The notes beneath the pieces were generated by a model. That model saw only the letters and a program-made list of their open reading frames with translations, was not told the DNA's origin and searched no databases. The translations under genes were made by a program, and so were the position numbers. Below, one piece after another: positions 1 to 6,064 of a DNA stretch of 13,814 nucleotides. Origin of the DNA: JAUMBM01 sp964441755 (GTDB taxonomy: Bacteria > Bacteroidota > Bacteroidia > Chitinophagales > Saprospiraceae); contig CAYTVG010000041.1 in assembly GCA_964441755.1 (NCBI GenBank), positions 1-13,814 of the forward strand, in the 5' to 3' direction. Every line of letters begins with the position of its first letter. The first letter of the stretch is position 1.

Positions 1-81
1 GTAACGCTGCAGCCCTGCTGCGTTGCCGTAACGCTGCAGCCCTGCTGCGTTGCCGCAGCGCTGCAGCCCTGCTGCCTTGCA
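1..81. repeat. 27-bp tandem repeat, three units
   Basis: Two identical 27-bp units (1-27 and 28-54) are followed by a diverged third (55-81). Each holds the palindrome GCTGCAGC and then CCTGCTG. The array starts at the window edge, so more units may lie upstream. The units are directly adjacent with no spacers, so this is a minisatellite-like tandem repeat and not a CRISPR array. 27 is divisible by three, but no convincing protein covers it. Confidence 0.85.
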
Positions 82-88
82 GCACCGC

Positions 89-133
89 CGCCGGCCGCTG
101 CCGGCCGGCGACTTTCCTGCCGGGCAGGCTTTT
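89..133 (+). terminator. two adjacent palindromes, possible terminator of an upstream gene
   Basis: CGCCGGCC (89-96) pairs with GGCCGGCG (103-110). Directly after it CCTGCC (116-121) pairs with GGCAGG (123-128), followed by CTTTTC. Hairpin plus short T-run looks like a factor-independent terminator for a gene ending left of the window, but the T-run is weak. It may simply belong to the palindrome-rich spacer that follows. Confidence 0.3.
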
Positions 134-229
134 CCCCCGGAAACAAAACCAGAGAGGCTATTAAGTATCGACATAGGTTCATTGGCTTTAGTAAAATCAG
201 GCAATCTGCACAGCGGGGGCGTCCGGCTT

Positions 230-362
230 GGCAGCCCCGGCGGGGGCTGCCGACGCGAAAATACAATACGCGCTCAAACAATTGAAGCGATTGCGCAATT
301 TCAAGGGGGATATCGGGCAAAAAGCCCGGCCGCCGCCGCCCGCGCAGGGGTTGCGCGGGCGG
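230..362. repeat. cluster of three GC-rich hairpins in non-coding DNA
   Basis: Three perfect inverted repeats with short loops lie in a row. GGCAGCCCC (230-238) pairs with 243-251 (9 bp, 4-nt loop). CGGGC (314-318) pairs with 324-328 across AAAAA. An 11-bp arm (336-346) pairs with 352-362 across 5 nt. Reading frames through here are low-complexity Arg/Ala/Pro/Gly translations typical of GC-rich spacer, so I do not call a gene. Together with the flanking repeats this accounts for most of the 1-583 gap. Confidence 0.6.
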
Positions 363-394
363 GTACAACGGGCAAAAAGGGCGGTCGTAGCAGT

Positions 395-485
395 GGCAGT
401 CCGCAGGACTGCCGCCGCCCACGGGTCGCTCGTCTGGCAAAAATAGCCGCCATAGCCGCTGCAGTCCGCAGGACTGCCGCCGCCC
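395..485. repeat. 25-bp direct repeat carrying a hairpin, two copies
   Basis: Positions 396-420 and 461-485 are identical over 25 bp. Each copy begins with the palindrome GCAGTCC-GCA-GGACTGC (perfect stem, 3-nt loop) and continues CCGCCGCCC. In the first copy the stem is 8 bp (395-413). The copies are 65 bp apart. Dispersed short palindromic units of this kind are found in many bacterial spacers; which family this belongs to is unknown to me. Confidence 0.8.
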
Positions 486-583
486 GCGCAGGGAATTTTT
501 TGCCGCAGGCAGCATCCCGCAGCCCCTCAGCGCCGCAGGCACATTCCTGCCGGCAAAGCCGCCTGTTTTTTCCAAAAAACACC

Positions 584-591
584 TACCTTTG
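584..591 (+). promoter_or_regulatory. Bacteroidota -7 box upstream of the U32 gene
   Basis: TACCTTTG matches the Bacteroidota primary-sigma -7 consensus TAnnTTTG exactly. A clear TTTG -33 element is not present; only a T-rich tract (565-571) lies at about the right distance. Initiation around 596-600 would give a leader of roughly 50 nt before the start codon at 648. Confidence 0.55.
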
Positions 592-647
592 CAGCCTGTT
601 TACAGGGGCTGCTGCGCAAGCTTTCACCCCCAAGGATGCATACCACT

Positions 648-2513
648 ATGAAAAGAAAAATAGAAATCCTGGCGCCTGCCAAAAACCTTTACCAGGGGAT
701 GGCAGCCATCAATGCCGGCGCAGACGCCGTCTACATGGGTGCACACGCTTTTGGCGCCCGCACCAATGCGGCCAACTCGGTGGAGGATATCGCCGAAATG
801 GTGCGCTACGCCCACCTGTTCAAAGCTAAGGTGCTGGTGACCATCAATACCATCCTATACGACAACGAACTGGAGAGCTGCCGGCAGCTCATCTGGGACC
901 TGTACAACATCGGCGTCGATGCCATCATCATCCAGGACATGGGCATACTCGAGATGGACCTGCCGCCCATCGCCATCCATGCCAGCACCCAGGTCAACAA
1001 CCGCGATGCCGCCCATGTAGGGTTTCTGGCCGAAGCGGGCTTCAAGCGGGTGGTGCTCGCCCGCGAGCTCAACATCGACCAGATTCGCGAAATCCACCAG
1101 GCCAGCGATGTGGAGCTGGAGTTTTTTGTGACCGGCGCCCTCTGCGTTTCTTTCAGCGGCAACTGCTACATGAGCGTCGCCAACGGCGAGCGCTCGGCCA
1201 ACCGCGGCTCCTGCGCCCAAAACTGCCGCCTGCCTTACCAACTGATCGACGGCAAGGGCGATGTGCTGATCGAGAGCAGCCACCTGCTGTCCATCAAAGA
1301 CCTGGACCTGAGCGACTTTTTGCCCGAACTCGTCGAGGCGGGCATCTCTTCTTTCAAAATCGAAGGCCGCCTCAAGGATATTGTCTACGTCAAAAACAAT
1401 ACGTCCTACCTCCGCACCCGGCTCGACAGCTTCCTCGCTGCCAATGCCGACAAGTACGCCAAGGCTTCCTCGGGGCGCACGATCTACAATTTTGATCCCG
1501 GGCTGGACCGCAGCTTCAACCGGGGCTATACCGACTATTTCCTGCACCACCGCCGCGAAAGGATAGGCTCCTGGGAAAGTCCCAAATCCAAGGGGCAGTA
1601 TATCGGCAAACTGCTGGAGATCAAGGCCAACGGCTATGTGATCGAAAACAGCGACCTGCTCAACAACGGCGACGGCCTCTACTTCGTCAACGAGCAGGGG
1701 GTGGCCGACGGTGTGCAGGTCAACATCATCGTCAACGACATTGTGGTGCCCAACCAGTTGAAGCCGCTGCCGACAGGCACCGACATCTACCGCAACCACG
1801 ATGCTGAGTTCAACCGCATGCTCGAAAACGAAAACAGCGCCGTCAGAAAGATGGCGGTCAGCATGCGCCTGTCCGAAACGGATACCGGCTTCCTGCTGGA
1901 GGTCGTGGACGAGGATGGCCACCGCAGCTCGGCCGCGCTGGAGCTGCCCAAGGAAGCTGCGCAGAAGACGGAGGGGCTGATCGACAACATCATCAAAAAC
2001 CTGTCCAAGACAGGCAATACGCCTTTTGTTGCCGAGGATGTAGCCGTAGATTTTTCCGGCCACTGGTTCCTGCCCATCTCCAAAATCAATGAACTGCGCC
2101 GCGAGGCGCTGGAAAAGCTGGTGGAGGTGCGCATCCGCGACTACCGCCGCGAGGGGCAGCCCATCATGCCCACGACCCACCCTTACCCGGTCAAGTCGCT
2201 CGATTTTACCTACAATGTGTCCAACAAGCTGGCGCGGGCCTTCTACAAGCGCCACGGGGTCACGGACATCGAGAAGGCTTTCGAGCTGCAGTGGGATCCC
2301 GGTAAGTCGCGCGTGATGGTCACCAAGTACTGCGTAAAGTACGAACTGGGCAAATGCCCGCGCTACCAGCGACAGACGATGGGGGAGAAGCTGGCCGAGC
2401 CCCTTACCCTCCGCCACGGCGAAGTCGAGTACAAGCTCAAATTCAACTGCAAGCCCTGCGAGATGGAGATCTGGGAGAAGGACTCGGAGCTGGTGTTTAC
2501 GGATGAGGACTAA
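648..2513 (+). CDS. U32-family protein, RlhA/TrhP type (RNA hydroxylation family)
   Basis: A 621-residue protein of the 'peptidase U32' family. Characterised members of this architecture are not proteases but RNA hydroxylases: E. coli RlhA modifies C2501 of 23S rRNA and TrhP modifies U34 of tRNAs. Length matches RlhA (about 650 aa) rather than the shorter TrhP. Visible motifs, counted from Met 648: MKRKIEILAPAKN at the N-terminus; the U32 signature around residues 156-176 (EFFVTGALC...GNCYMS) with Cys166 and Cys173; NRGSCAQNCRLPY at 185-197 with Cys189 and Cys193; and FKIEGR near 237. A central GDGL region (about 340) leads into the DUF3656-like part. A C-terminal Cys set (562, 570, 601, 604) looks metal- or Fe-S-binding. 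ATG 636 is an alternative start; I prefer 648 because the family begins M-x-x-KIE-LAPAKN and AAGGA lies 11 nt upstream. The exact RNA target and cofactor are inferred from family. Confidence 0.9.
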   Translation: MKRKIEILAPAKNLYQGMAAINAGADAVYMGAHAFGARTNAANSVEDIAEMVRYAHLFKAKVLVTINTILYDNELESCRQLIWDLYNIGVDAIIIQDMGILEMDLPPIAIHASTQVNNRDAAHVGFLAEAGFKRVVLARELNIDQIREIHQASDVELEFFVTGALCVSFSGNCYMSVANGERSANRGSCAQNCRLPYQLIDGKGDVLIESSHLLSIKDLDLSDFLPELVEAGISSFKIEGRLKDIVYVKNNTSYLRTRLDSFLAANADKYAKASSGRTIYNFDPGLDRSFNRGYTDYFLHHRRERIGSWESPKSKGQYIGKLLEIKANGYVIENSDLLNNGDGLYFVNEQGVADGVQVNIIVNDIVVPNQLKPLPTGTDIYRNHDAEFNRMLENENSAVRKMAVSMRLSETDTGFLLEVVDEDGHRSSAALELPKEAAQKTEGLIDNIIKNLSKTGNTPFVAEDVAVDFSGHWFLPISKINELRREALEKLVEVRIRDYRREGQPIMPTTHPYPVKSLDFTYNVSNKLARAFYKRHGVTDIEKAFELQWDPGKSRVMVTKYCVKYELGKCPRYQRQTMGEKLAEPLTLRHGEVEYKLKFNCKPCEMEIWEKDSELVFTDED

Positions 2514-2519
2514 GCGCAG

Positions 2520-2540
2520 GTCCGGCCTTTTCTGCCGGAC
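2520..2540 (+). terminator. hairpin just after the U32 gene
   Basis: GTCCGGC (2520-2526) pairs perfectly with GCCGGAC (2534-2540) across a 7-nt pyrimidine loop, starting 6 bp after the stop codon. There is no T-run downstream, so it may be a 3'-end stabiliser or a weak terminator separating this gene from the DUF1295 gene. Confidence 0.4.
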
Positions 2541-2649
2541 AGCTCCTCTGCAAGGCAAATCCTGTGGTTGTCGATAATTGCACCATAAAATCAAAAAAAT
2601 CGCACAACCAAAAAAATTTTATTTCTTTGCAGCAGGAATTGTAAAAACA

Positions 2650-3567
2650 ATGATACGAACAATCGTTATTCTGCTGGCAACACTCATCGCCATCCCCATC
2701 GCAGCTTTCCGCTACGATGCTCCGCTCTCTGCCGATCACTGGGCGGCGCTCAACACTTTATTTATGGCCGCCGGCCTCGTGGCGCTGCTCTGCTTTTCGG
2801 TGGGGGAGTTGACGCGCAACAACAGTCAGGTCGACAAGCTGTGGAGCATACTGCCGGCTTTTTATGTGGGCTATGTAGCCATGCAAAGTGGCTGGACGCC
2901 CCGTCTGACCCTCATGTTTGTGCTGGTATTCGCCTGGGCAGCCCGCCTGACTTTCAACTTCTGGCGGCGCGGCGGCTACGACTGGCTTCCCTGGCGGGGT
3001 GAGGAGGACTACCGCTGGAGCATCCTTCGGCAAGACCCCAATCTGAGGGGTGGCCTCCGTTGGGGGCTTTTCAATTTGCTGTTTATCAGCGGATACCAGA
3101 ATATACTCATCCTGCTCTTTACCCTGCCTTCCATTGTAGCCTGGCAAGGAGGCGACACGCCGCTCAACTGGCTCGACTATACCGCAGCGGCCCTCATACT
3201 GTTGTTTTTGGGGGTTGAAGTAGTAGCCGACCAGCAGCAGTGGAACTACCAAAACGAAAAGTACCGCCTGCGCGAGGCGGGCGGCTCCCTGCCGGAGGCC
3301 TACGCCAAAGGCTTCTGCCATAGCGGTCTCTGGGCCTGGTCGCGTCACCCCAATTATGCCGCGGAGCAGGCGATCTGGCTTTCCTTTTACCTGTTTAGTG
3401 TCGCCGCCACCGGCCGTTGGTTCAACTGGTCGCTCACGGGAGCCGTGCTGCTGTGCCTGCTGTTTGTCGGCAGCAGCGATTTTTCGGAAAAAATATCCGC
3501 CGGCAAGTATCCCGCTTATCGGGATTATCAGCAGCGGGTCGGCCGGTTTCTGCCCCGCCTGCGCTAA
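2650..3567 (+). CDS. DUF1295-family integral membrane protein (steroid 5-alpha-reductase-like fold)
   Basis: A 305-residue polytopic membrane protein. Hydrophobic segments are visible near residues 3-20, 34-52, 66-80, 86-102, 140-165, 176-194 and 241-275. Family hallmarks are DKLWSILP at 62-69, RLTFNFWRRGGYDW at 99-112, EVVADQQ at 190-196, and SRHPNYAAEQ at 231-240. The last resembles the C-terminal nucleotide/cofactor-binding region of steroid 5-alpha-reductase and isoprenylcysteine methyltransferase-type enzymes. By family it could reduce or modify a lipid substrate at the membrane, but no substrate can be read from the sequence. The frame is open back to a TTG at 2578, but ATG 2650 gives a sensible first membrane helix and follows the A-rich tract GTAAAAACA. 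A weak -7-like TTTCTTTG sits at 2622-2629. The next gene begins 11 bp after its stop, so the two are probably co-transcribed. Confidence 0.88.
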   Translation: MIRTIVILLATLIAIPIAAFRYDAPLSADHWAALNTLFMAAGLVALLCFSVGELTRNNSQVDKLWSILPAFYVGYVAMQSGWTPRLTLMFVLVFAWAARLTFNFWRRGGYDWLPWRGEEDYRWSILRQDPNLRGGLRWGLFNLLFISGYQNILILLFTLPSIVAWQGGDTPLNWLDYTAAALILLFLGVEVVADQQQWNYQNEKYRLREAGGSLPEAYAKGFCHSGLWAWSRHPNYAAEQAIWLSFYLFSVAATGRWFNWSLTGAVLLCLLFVGSSDFSEKISAGKYPAYRDYQQRVGRFLPRLR

Positions 3568-3578
3568 ATACGCTCATC

Positions 3579-4013
3579 ATGCAAGAACCTGCTACGCTGG
3601 AAGAATTTCCTGTAAAAAGCTACGACAAGCTCCGCTATGCCGATATGGACGGGCAGGGGCACGTCAACAACGCCGTTTTTTCTACCTTCCTCGAAACGGG
3701 TCGGGTAGAGCTGCTCTACGAAGCGGGCCTGCTCCGCTTCGGGGGCGACAACAGCTACGTGATTGCCGCCCTCAACCTCCGCTTTTTGGCAGAAATCACC
3801 TGGCCGGGGCGGGTAGAGGTGGGCACGGGCCTGCTGCACATAGGCAACAGCTCGCTCAAAATTTTTCAGAAAATCTTCCAGCACGGTCGGTGCGTGGCGG
3901 CCGCGGAGACGGTCATCGTGCAGCTCAGCAACGGCACCGGCCGCAGCCAGCCGTGGGATGAGTCTGCGCGGCAGGCGCTTGCGGGCCTGCTGCTGCCCGC
4001 CGCGGGGGCGTAG
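3579..4013 (+). CDS. acyl-CoA thioesterase, 4-hydroxybenzoyl-CoA thioesterase (hotdog) family
   Basis: A 144-residue single hotdog-domain protein, the usual length for the YbgC/FadM/4HBT group, which hydrolyses acyl-CoA thioesters in the cytoplasm. The diagnostic N-terminal stretch is residues 20-31 (YADMDGQGHVNN), with the catalytic-type Asp (22 or 24), GHVNN, and then FLETGRVELL (37-46) on the central helix. The frame is open further upstream (to 3417), but that part lies inside the DUF1295 gene and is unlike the family, so ATG 3579 is chosen. It begins 11 bp after the DUF1295 stop, consistent with one operon for lipid or acyl metabolism. Acyl specificity cannot be read from the sequence. 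Confidence 0.9.
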   Translation: MQEPATLEEFPVKSYDKLRYADMDGQGHVNNAVFSTFLETGRVELLYEAGLLRFGGDNSYVIAALNLRFLAEITWPGRVEVGTGLLHIGNSSLKIFQKIFQHGRCVAAAETVIVQLSNGTGRSQPWDESARQALAGLLLPAAGA

Positions 4014-4036
4014 TTTTGGGGTAAAATGTATGCAGG

Positions 4037-4059
4037 GATTGCTGCGGGAGGCAGCAATC
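4037..4059 (+). terminator. candidate terminator hairpin after the thioesterase gene
   Basis: GATTGCTGC (4037-4045) pairs perfectly with GCAGCAATC (4051-4059) across the loop GGGAG, 24 bp after the stop codon. It is followed by GCCGGGTTTCTCT, a poor T-run. It plausibly ends the DUF1295-thioesterase transcript. Confidence 0.45.
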
Positions 4060-4080
4060 GCCGGGTTTCTCTCACCAGCG

Positions 4081-4153
4081 CAGCGCCAGCCGCGGCCGCC
4101 TGCGCCCGGCCTTACGCTGCCGCTCACGGCCGAGGGCGCTGCGGAAGCTTTTT
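4081..4153. repeat. 73-bp palindromic repeat element, copy 1
   Basis: The second copy lies at 4423-4495; I count 4 differences in 73 bp. The ends of its first 61 bp are inverted (CAGCGCC at 4081-4087, GGCGCTG at 4135-4141). Inside, GCGGCCGC (4092-4099) is self-palindromic and GCGCCC/GGGCGC plus GGCC/GGCC form a second possible stem with a 2-nt bulge. The unit ends in GCGGAAGCTTTTT, so a hairpin followed by a T-run is also readable as a terminator. I see no coding content. Confidence 0.85.
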
Positions 4154-4204
4154 CGGTTCTTGGTCAAATAGAATGGGTATTGAGATCTGGCCCCTCTAAA
4201 ACGA

Positions 4205-4331
4205 CCCCGGTATTTTCCGGAGCCCCGTTAGGGGCGTGCTATGGGTAGCAACGTCCCCGGTGTTTTTCAGAGCCCCGTTAGGGGCGTAATATGGGTAGCA
4301 CCCGTTAGGGGCGTGCTATGGGTAGCAGCGG
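4205..4331. repeat. about 2.5 tandem copies of a 50-bp unit with core GCCCCGTTAGGGGC
   Basis: Copy 1 (4205-4254) and copy 2 (4255-4300) each read CCCCGG, a short T-rich link, AGCCCCGTTAGGGGCGT, then ATGGGTAGCA. A third, 5'-truncated copy is 4301-4331. The core is a hairpin with a GCCCC/GGGGC stem and a GTTA loop (4222-4235 in copy 1). From memory, dispersed units of the form 'CCCGTAGGGGC...ATGGGTAGC' are common in Bacteroidota spacers; this is recall, not a search result. Apparent reading frames across them are low-complexity and not credible genes. Confidence 0.85.
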
Positions 4332-4422
4332 CTACAAATATTGATAATTCTTACATGTGTCAAATCTACGAAACCCACTTCATTTGGACTAGAACCGCTT
4401 TTTCCCAATACGAAAATTATGG

Positions 4423-4495
4423 CAGCGCCAGCCGCAGCTGCCTGCGCCCGGCCTTATGCTGCCGCTCACGGCCGTGGGCGCTGCGGAAGCTTTTT
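4423..4495. repeat. 73-bp palindromic repeat element, copy 2
   Basis: Direct repeat of 4081-4153, 342 bp away in the same orientation. The inner palindrome here is GCAGCTGC (4434-4441) instead of GCGGCCGC, so two of the four differences are symmetric and keep the palindrome. The T-run after GCGGAAGC is longer here (7 T, to 4497). Confidence 0.85.
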
Positions 4496-4717
4496 TTGCA
4501 TTCGTACAGGGAGGAGGTTTTTCAGCCATCTGTATGCGAACATTGGTGTGGGGTAAAAAGTAAGCTGCTTTGGCCGGTACAGCTATGCTGTGGGGTAGTT
4601 AGCGATAGATAATATTCGGTATAGAAATATTCTGACAATGAATATTTTAAAAGATGTTGTAATAAAAATGTAATAAAATTTTGAATACATGTACGACTGA
4701 TGTAAAGGGGATTATTT
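4496..4717. other. AT-rich spacer with short repeats, no gene seen
   Basis: No credible reading frame. AATATTC occurs at 4611-4617 and 4626-4632 and in inverted form at 4640-4646. TGTAATAAAA occurs twice, at 4658-4667 and 4669-4678. These could be protein-binding sites upstream of the promoter-like sequence at 4718-4747, but nothing identifies a regulator. Confidence 0.35.
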
Positions 4718-4747
4718 TTTGGGGGAAATGGGGGCTGGTTACATTTG
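4718..4747 (+). promoter_or_regulatory. candidate Bacteroidota promoter upstream of the surface-protein genes
   Basis: TTTG (4718-4721) and TACATTTG (4740-4747) match the -33 TTTG and -7 TAnnTTTG elements, with 18 bp between them, close to the usual spacing. It is the only convincing match between the thioesterase and the collar-like gene. Its use would imply a leader of about 350 nt that contains the hairpins at 4861-5060. Confidence 0.45.
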
Positions 4748-4860
4748 TTAATATAATATAACCTTACGGTATTCTGCTGATATGATTTTTGACTCCCGGA
4801 AACAGAACATGCTCTTCCAACATAAATGAAAATACCTTCCGCCGAAGTCTGTATGGTTGA

Positions 4861-5060
4861 ACAGCCGGCATTCTCTCACAGAGGATAACCGGTGTAAAGC
4901 GGCATCAGGCTGTAAGGCTTGTGGTACCGGAAGCCGTCCTACAAGCCCCGGCCGACAACAGTTTAGGATACCGTAAGCTGACTTTCGGGAGACAGCCTGC
5001 TCCTGATCATTTTACAGTGCTGGCCACGAGCAGGGTTAACCGGAGTTGTCCGGGCTGGTT
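4861..5060 (+). ncRNA. candidate structured RNA or 5' leader (five consecutive inverted repeats)
   Basis: Five non-overlapping stems follow each other. ACAGCC (4861-4866) pairs with GGCTGT (4908-4913). GGCTTGT (4916-4922) pairs with ACAAGCC (4941-4947). CAGTTTA (4959-4965) pairs with TAAGCTG (4974-4980), with one G-U pair. CCTGCTC (4996-5002) pairs with GAGCAGG (5028-5034). AACC...GGTT with CCGG/CCGG lies at 5038-5060. No reading frame fits here, and the segment lies between the candidate promoter and the start at 5106. It could be a regulatory leader, an independent small RNA or a decayed mobile element. I do not recognise a known RNA family; the structure is inferred by eye. Confidence 0.3.
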
Positions 5061-5105
5061 TTGCCAAAATTGAGCCATTTCATAATTCTACAAATGACAT
5101 AACGC

Positions 5106-6017
5106 ATGAAAAATTTGTCAACGATTCTTTTGATGGTATGTATGGGAGCCTTGTGTGCACTGCAACTCCACGGGCAGGAGGCACCTACCATCAGTGTTCA
5201 GGGAACCTTAAAGGATGCCAGCGGGGCCTCCGTGGCGGATGGTACCTATTCGGTTACTTTCAGACTCTTCAACCAGGAAACCGGGGGGGATCCGGTCTGG
5301 CAGGAGGTGGCCACGGTTGAAGTGGTCGGGGGCATTTATTCGCATTATCTGGGGAGCGTGACGCCGCTCAACGCTGCCAATTTTGCCAGCACGCTTTACA
5401 TGGGGCTGAAAGTCGGCAGCTATGAGCTGAATCCCCGCACCCGGATGACCTACGCGCCTTACACCTTTTCATCTAATACAGCACAAAAAGTTCTTTGCTC
5501 GGGTGCTGTGGGTGATGTAAAGTACTCTGTACTCAACCCCACACAGTTTGCGGCCGTCAACGGCGACTGCTGGGTGCCTTTTGACGGGCGTGCGCTGGCC
5601 AGTAGCGCACAGCTTCGGCAGATAACGGGCTGGACTAGTTTGCCAAATGCAGGCGGCGTTTTTTTGCGGACACAGGAGTTTGCAAATTCCCCTGACAGAG
5701 ATCCCGGGCGTACGAGTAGTTCACCTATTGCAGCTGTGCAGGCGGAGGAGTTGAAAAGTCATGGGCACAGTGCTGGTGGTAACAACGGGGGACAGATATA
5801 CAAATATCCAGTATCTATATTAGATCCTGCATATGTTAGTGCCAGTGGATTTACATTATTAACCAACATGAATCAAGTTGCAACGCAATTATTTCCCCCT
5901 CCTCCTGTCTACGCTCCATTAGATCCCTTCGATTTTTCCGCTGGCGTTAGTAACACCGGCGGCGCCGAAACCCGCCCCGTCAACATGAATGTATGGGTCT
6001 ACATCCGAATCAACTAG
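5106..6017 (+). CDS. secreted protein with phage tail-collar-like C-terminal domain
   Basis: A 303-residue protein in two halves behind a Sec signal peptide (cleavage likely after LHG, leaving Gln24). Residues about 28-125 (ISVQGTLKDASG..., TFRLFNQETGG, LGSVTPLN, LNPRTRMTYAPY) are the beta-rich N-terminal module often found in secreted 'tail fibre' proteins of Bacteroidota. Residues about 134-303 follow the tail-collar plan: GDVKYSVL (136-143), WVPFDGRAL (156-164), a LP-GGVFLRTQ stretch (179-190), the histidine motif KSHGHSAGG (217-225) and the C-terminal GGAETRPVNMNVWVYIRIN. No T9SS sorting domain is present, so it probably remains in the periplasm or associates with a partner. The giant gene starts 47 bp later. 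Residues about 228-277 are encoded by markedly AT-richer DNA (see findings). ATG 5106 is preceded by AT-rich sequence, not a Shine-Dalgarno site. The collar resemblance is firm as a motif match; the function is unknown. Confidence 0.85.
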   Translation: MKNLSTILLMVCMGALCALQLHGQEAPTISVQGTLKDASGASVADGTYSVTFRLFNQETGGDPVWQEVATVEVVGGIYSHYLGSVTPLNAANFASTLYMGLKVGSYELNPRTRMTYAPYTFSSNTAQKVLCSGAVGDVKYSVLNPTQFAAVNGDCWVPFDGRALASSAQLRQITGWTSLPNAGGVFLRTQEFANSPDRDPGRTSSSPIAAVQAEELKSHGHSAGGNNGGQIYKYPVSILDPAYVSASGFTLLTNMNQVATQLFPPPPVYAPLDPFDFSAGVSNTGGAETRPVNMNVWVYIRIN

Positions 6018-6018
6018 T

Positions 6019-6056
6019 GCAATTGGTACTTGATAACCTATTTGTTAACCAATTGC
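6019..6056 (+). promoter_or_regulatory. intercistronic hairpin between the collar-like and giant genes
   Basis: GCAATTGGT (6019-6027) pairs perfectly with ACCAATTGC (6048-6056). Inside it TAAC can pair with GTTA, giving a long stem-loop that starts 1 bp after the upstream stop codon and ends 8 bp before the ATG at 6065. There is no T-run. It could limit read-through, protect the upstream mRNA or affect translation of the giant protein. Confidence 0.45.
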
Positions 6057-6064
6057 CTATAATT

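Noticed and set aside
1..81. CRISPR-like repeat array
   Set aside because: Units are directly adjacent with no spacers, and no cas genes are present.
50..829. 259-residue plus-strand frame across the first spacer
   Set aside because: Its product is low-complexity Ala/Arg/Gly/Pro translated from tandem and inverted repeats, and it overlaps the start of the U32 gene in another frame.
855..2594. 579-residue minus-strand reading frame opposite the U32 gene
   Set aside because: It is a shadow of a well-supported plus-strand gene in GC-rich DNA; the translation shows no recognisable motif and the plus-strand protein has clear family signatures throughout.
2578..2649. TTG start extending the DUF1295 protein by 24 residues
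   Set aside because: The extension is a Lys-rich tract followed by a hydrophobic stretch, encoded by A/T-rich sequence that also holds a -7-like box; the ATG at 2650 gives the natural N-terminal membrane helix.
3958..4612. Small plus-strand frames in the spacer after the thioesterase gene
   Set aside because: They run through palindromic and tandem repeat units and have no domain, sensible start context or composition.
4840..5070. Group II intron, tmRNA, RNase P RNA or retron RNA
   Set aside because: I saw no characteristic ends, catalytic-core motif, tag-peptide frame or linked reverse transcriptase; only generic stems are visible.
5106..6017. Prophage remnant
   Set aside because: Only the collar-like domain is phage-like; the protein has a signal peptide and a cellular-type N-terminal module, and no other phage gene or attachment site is visible.
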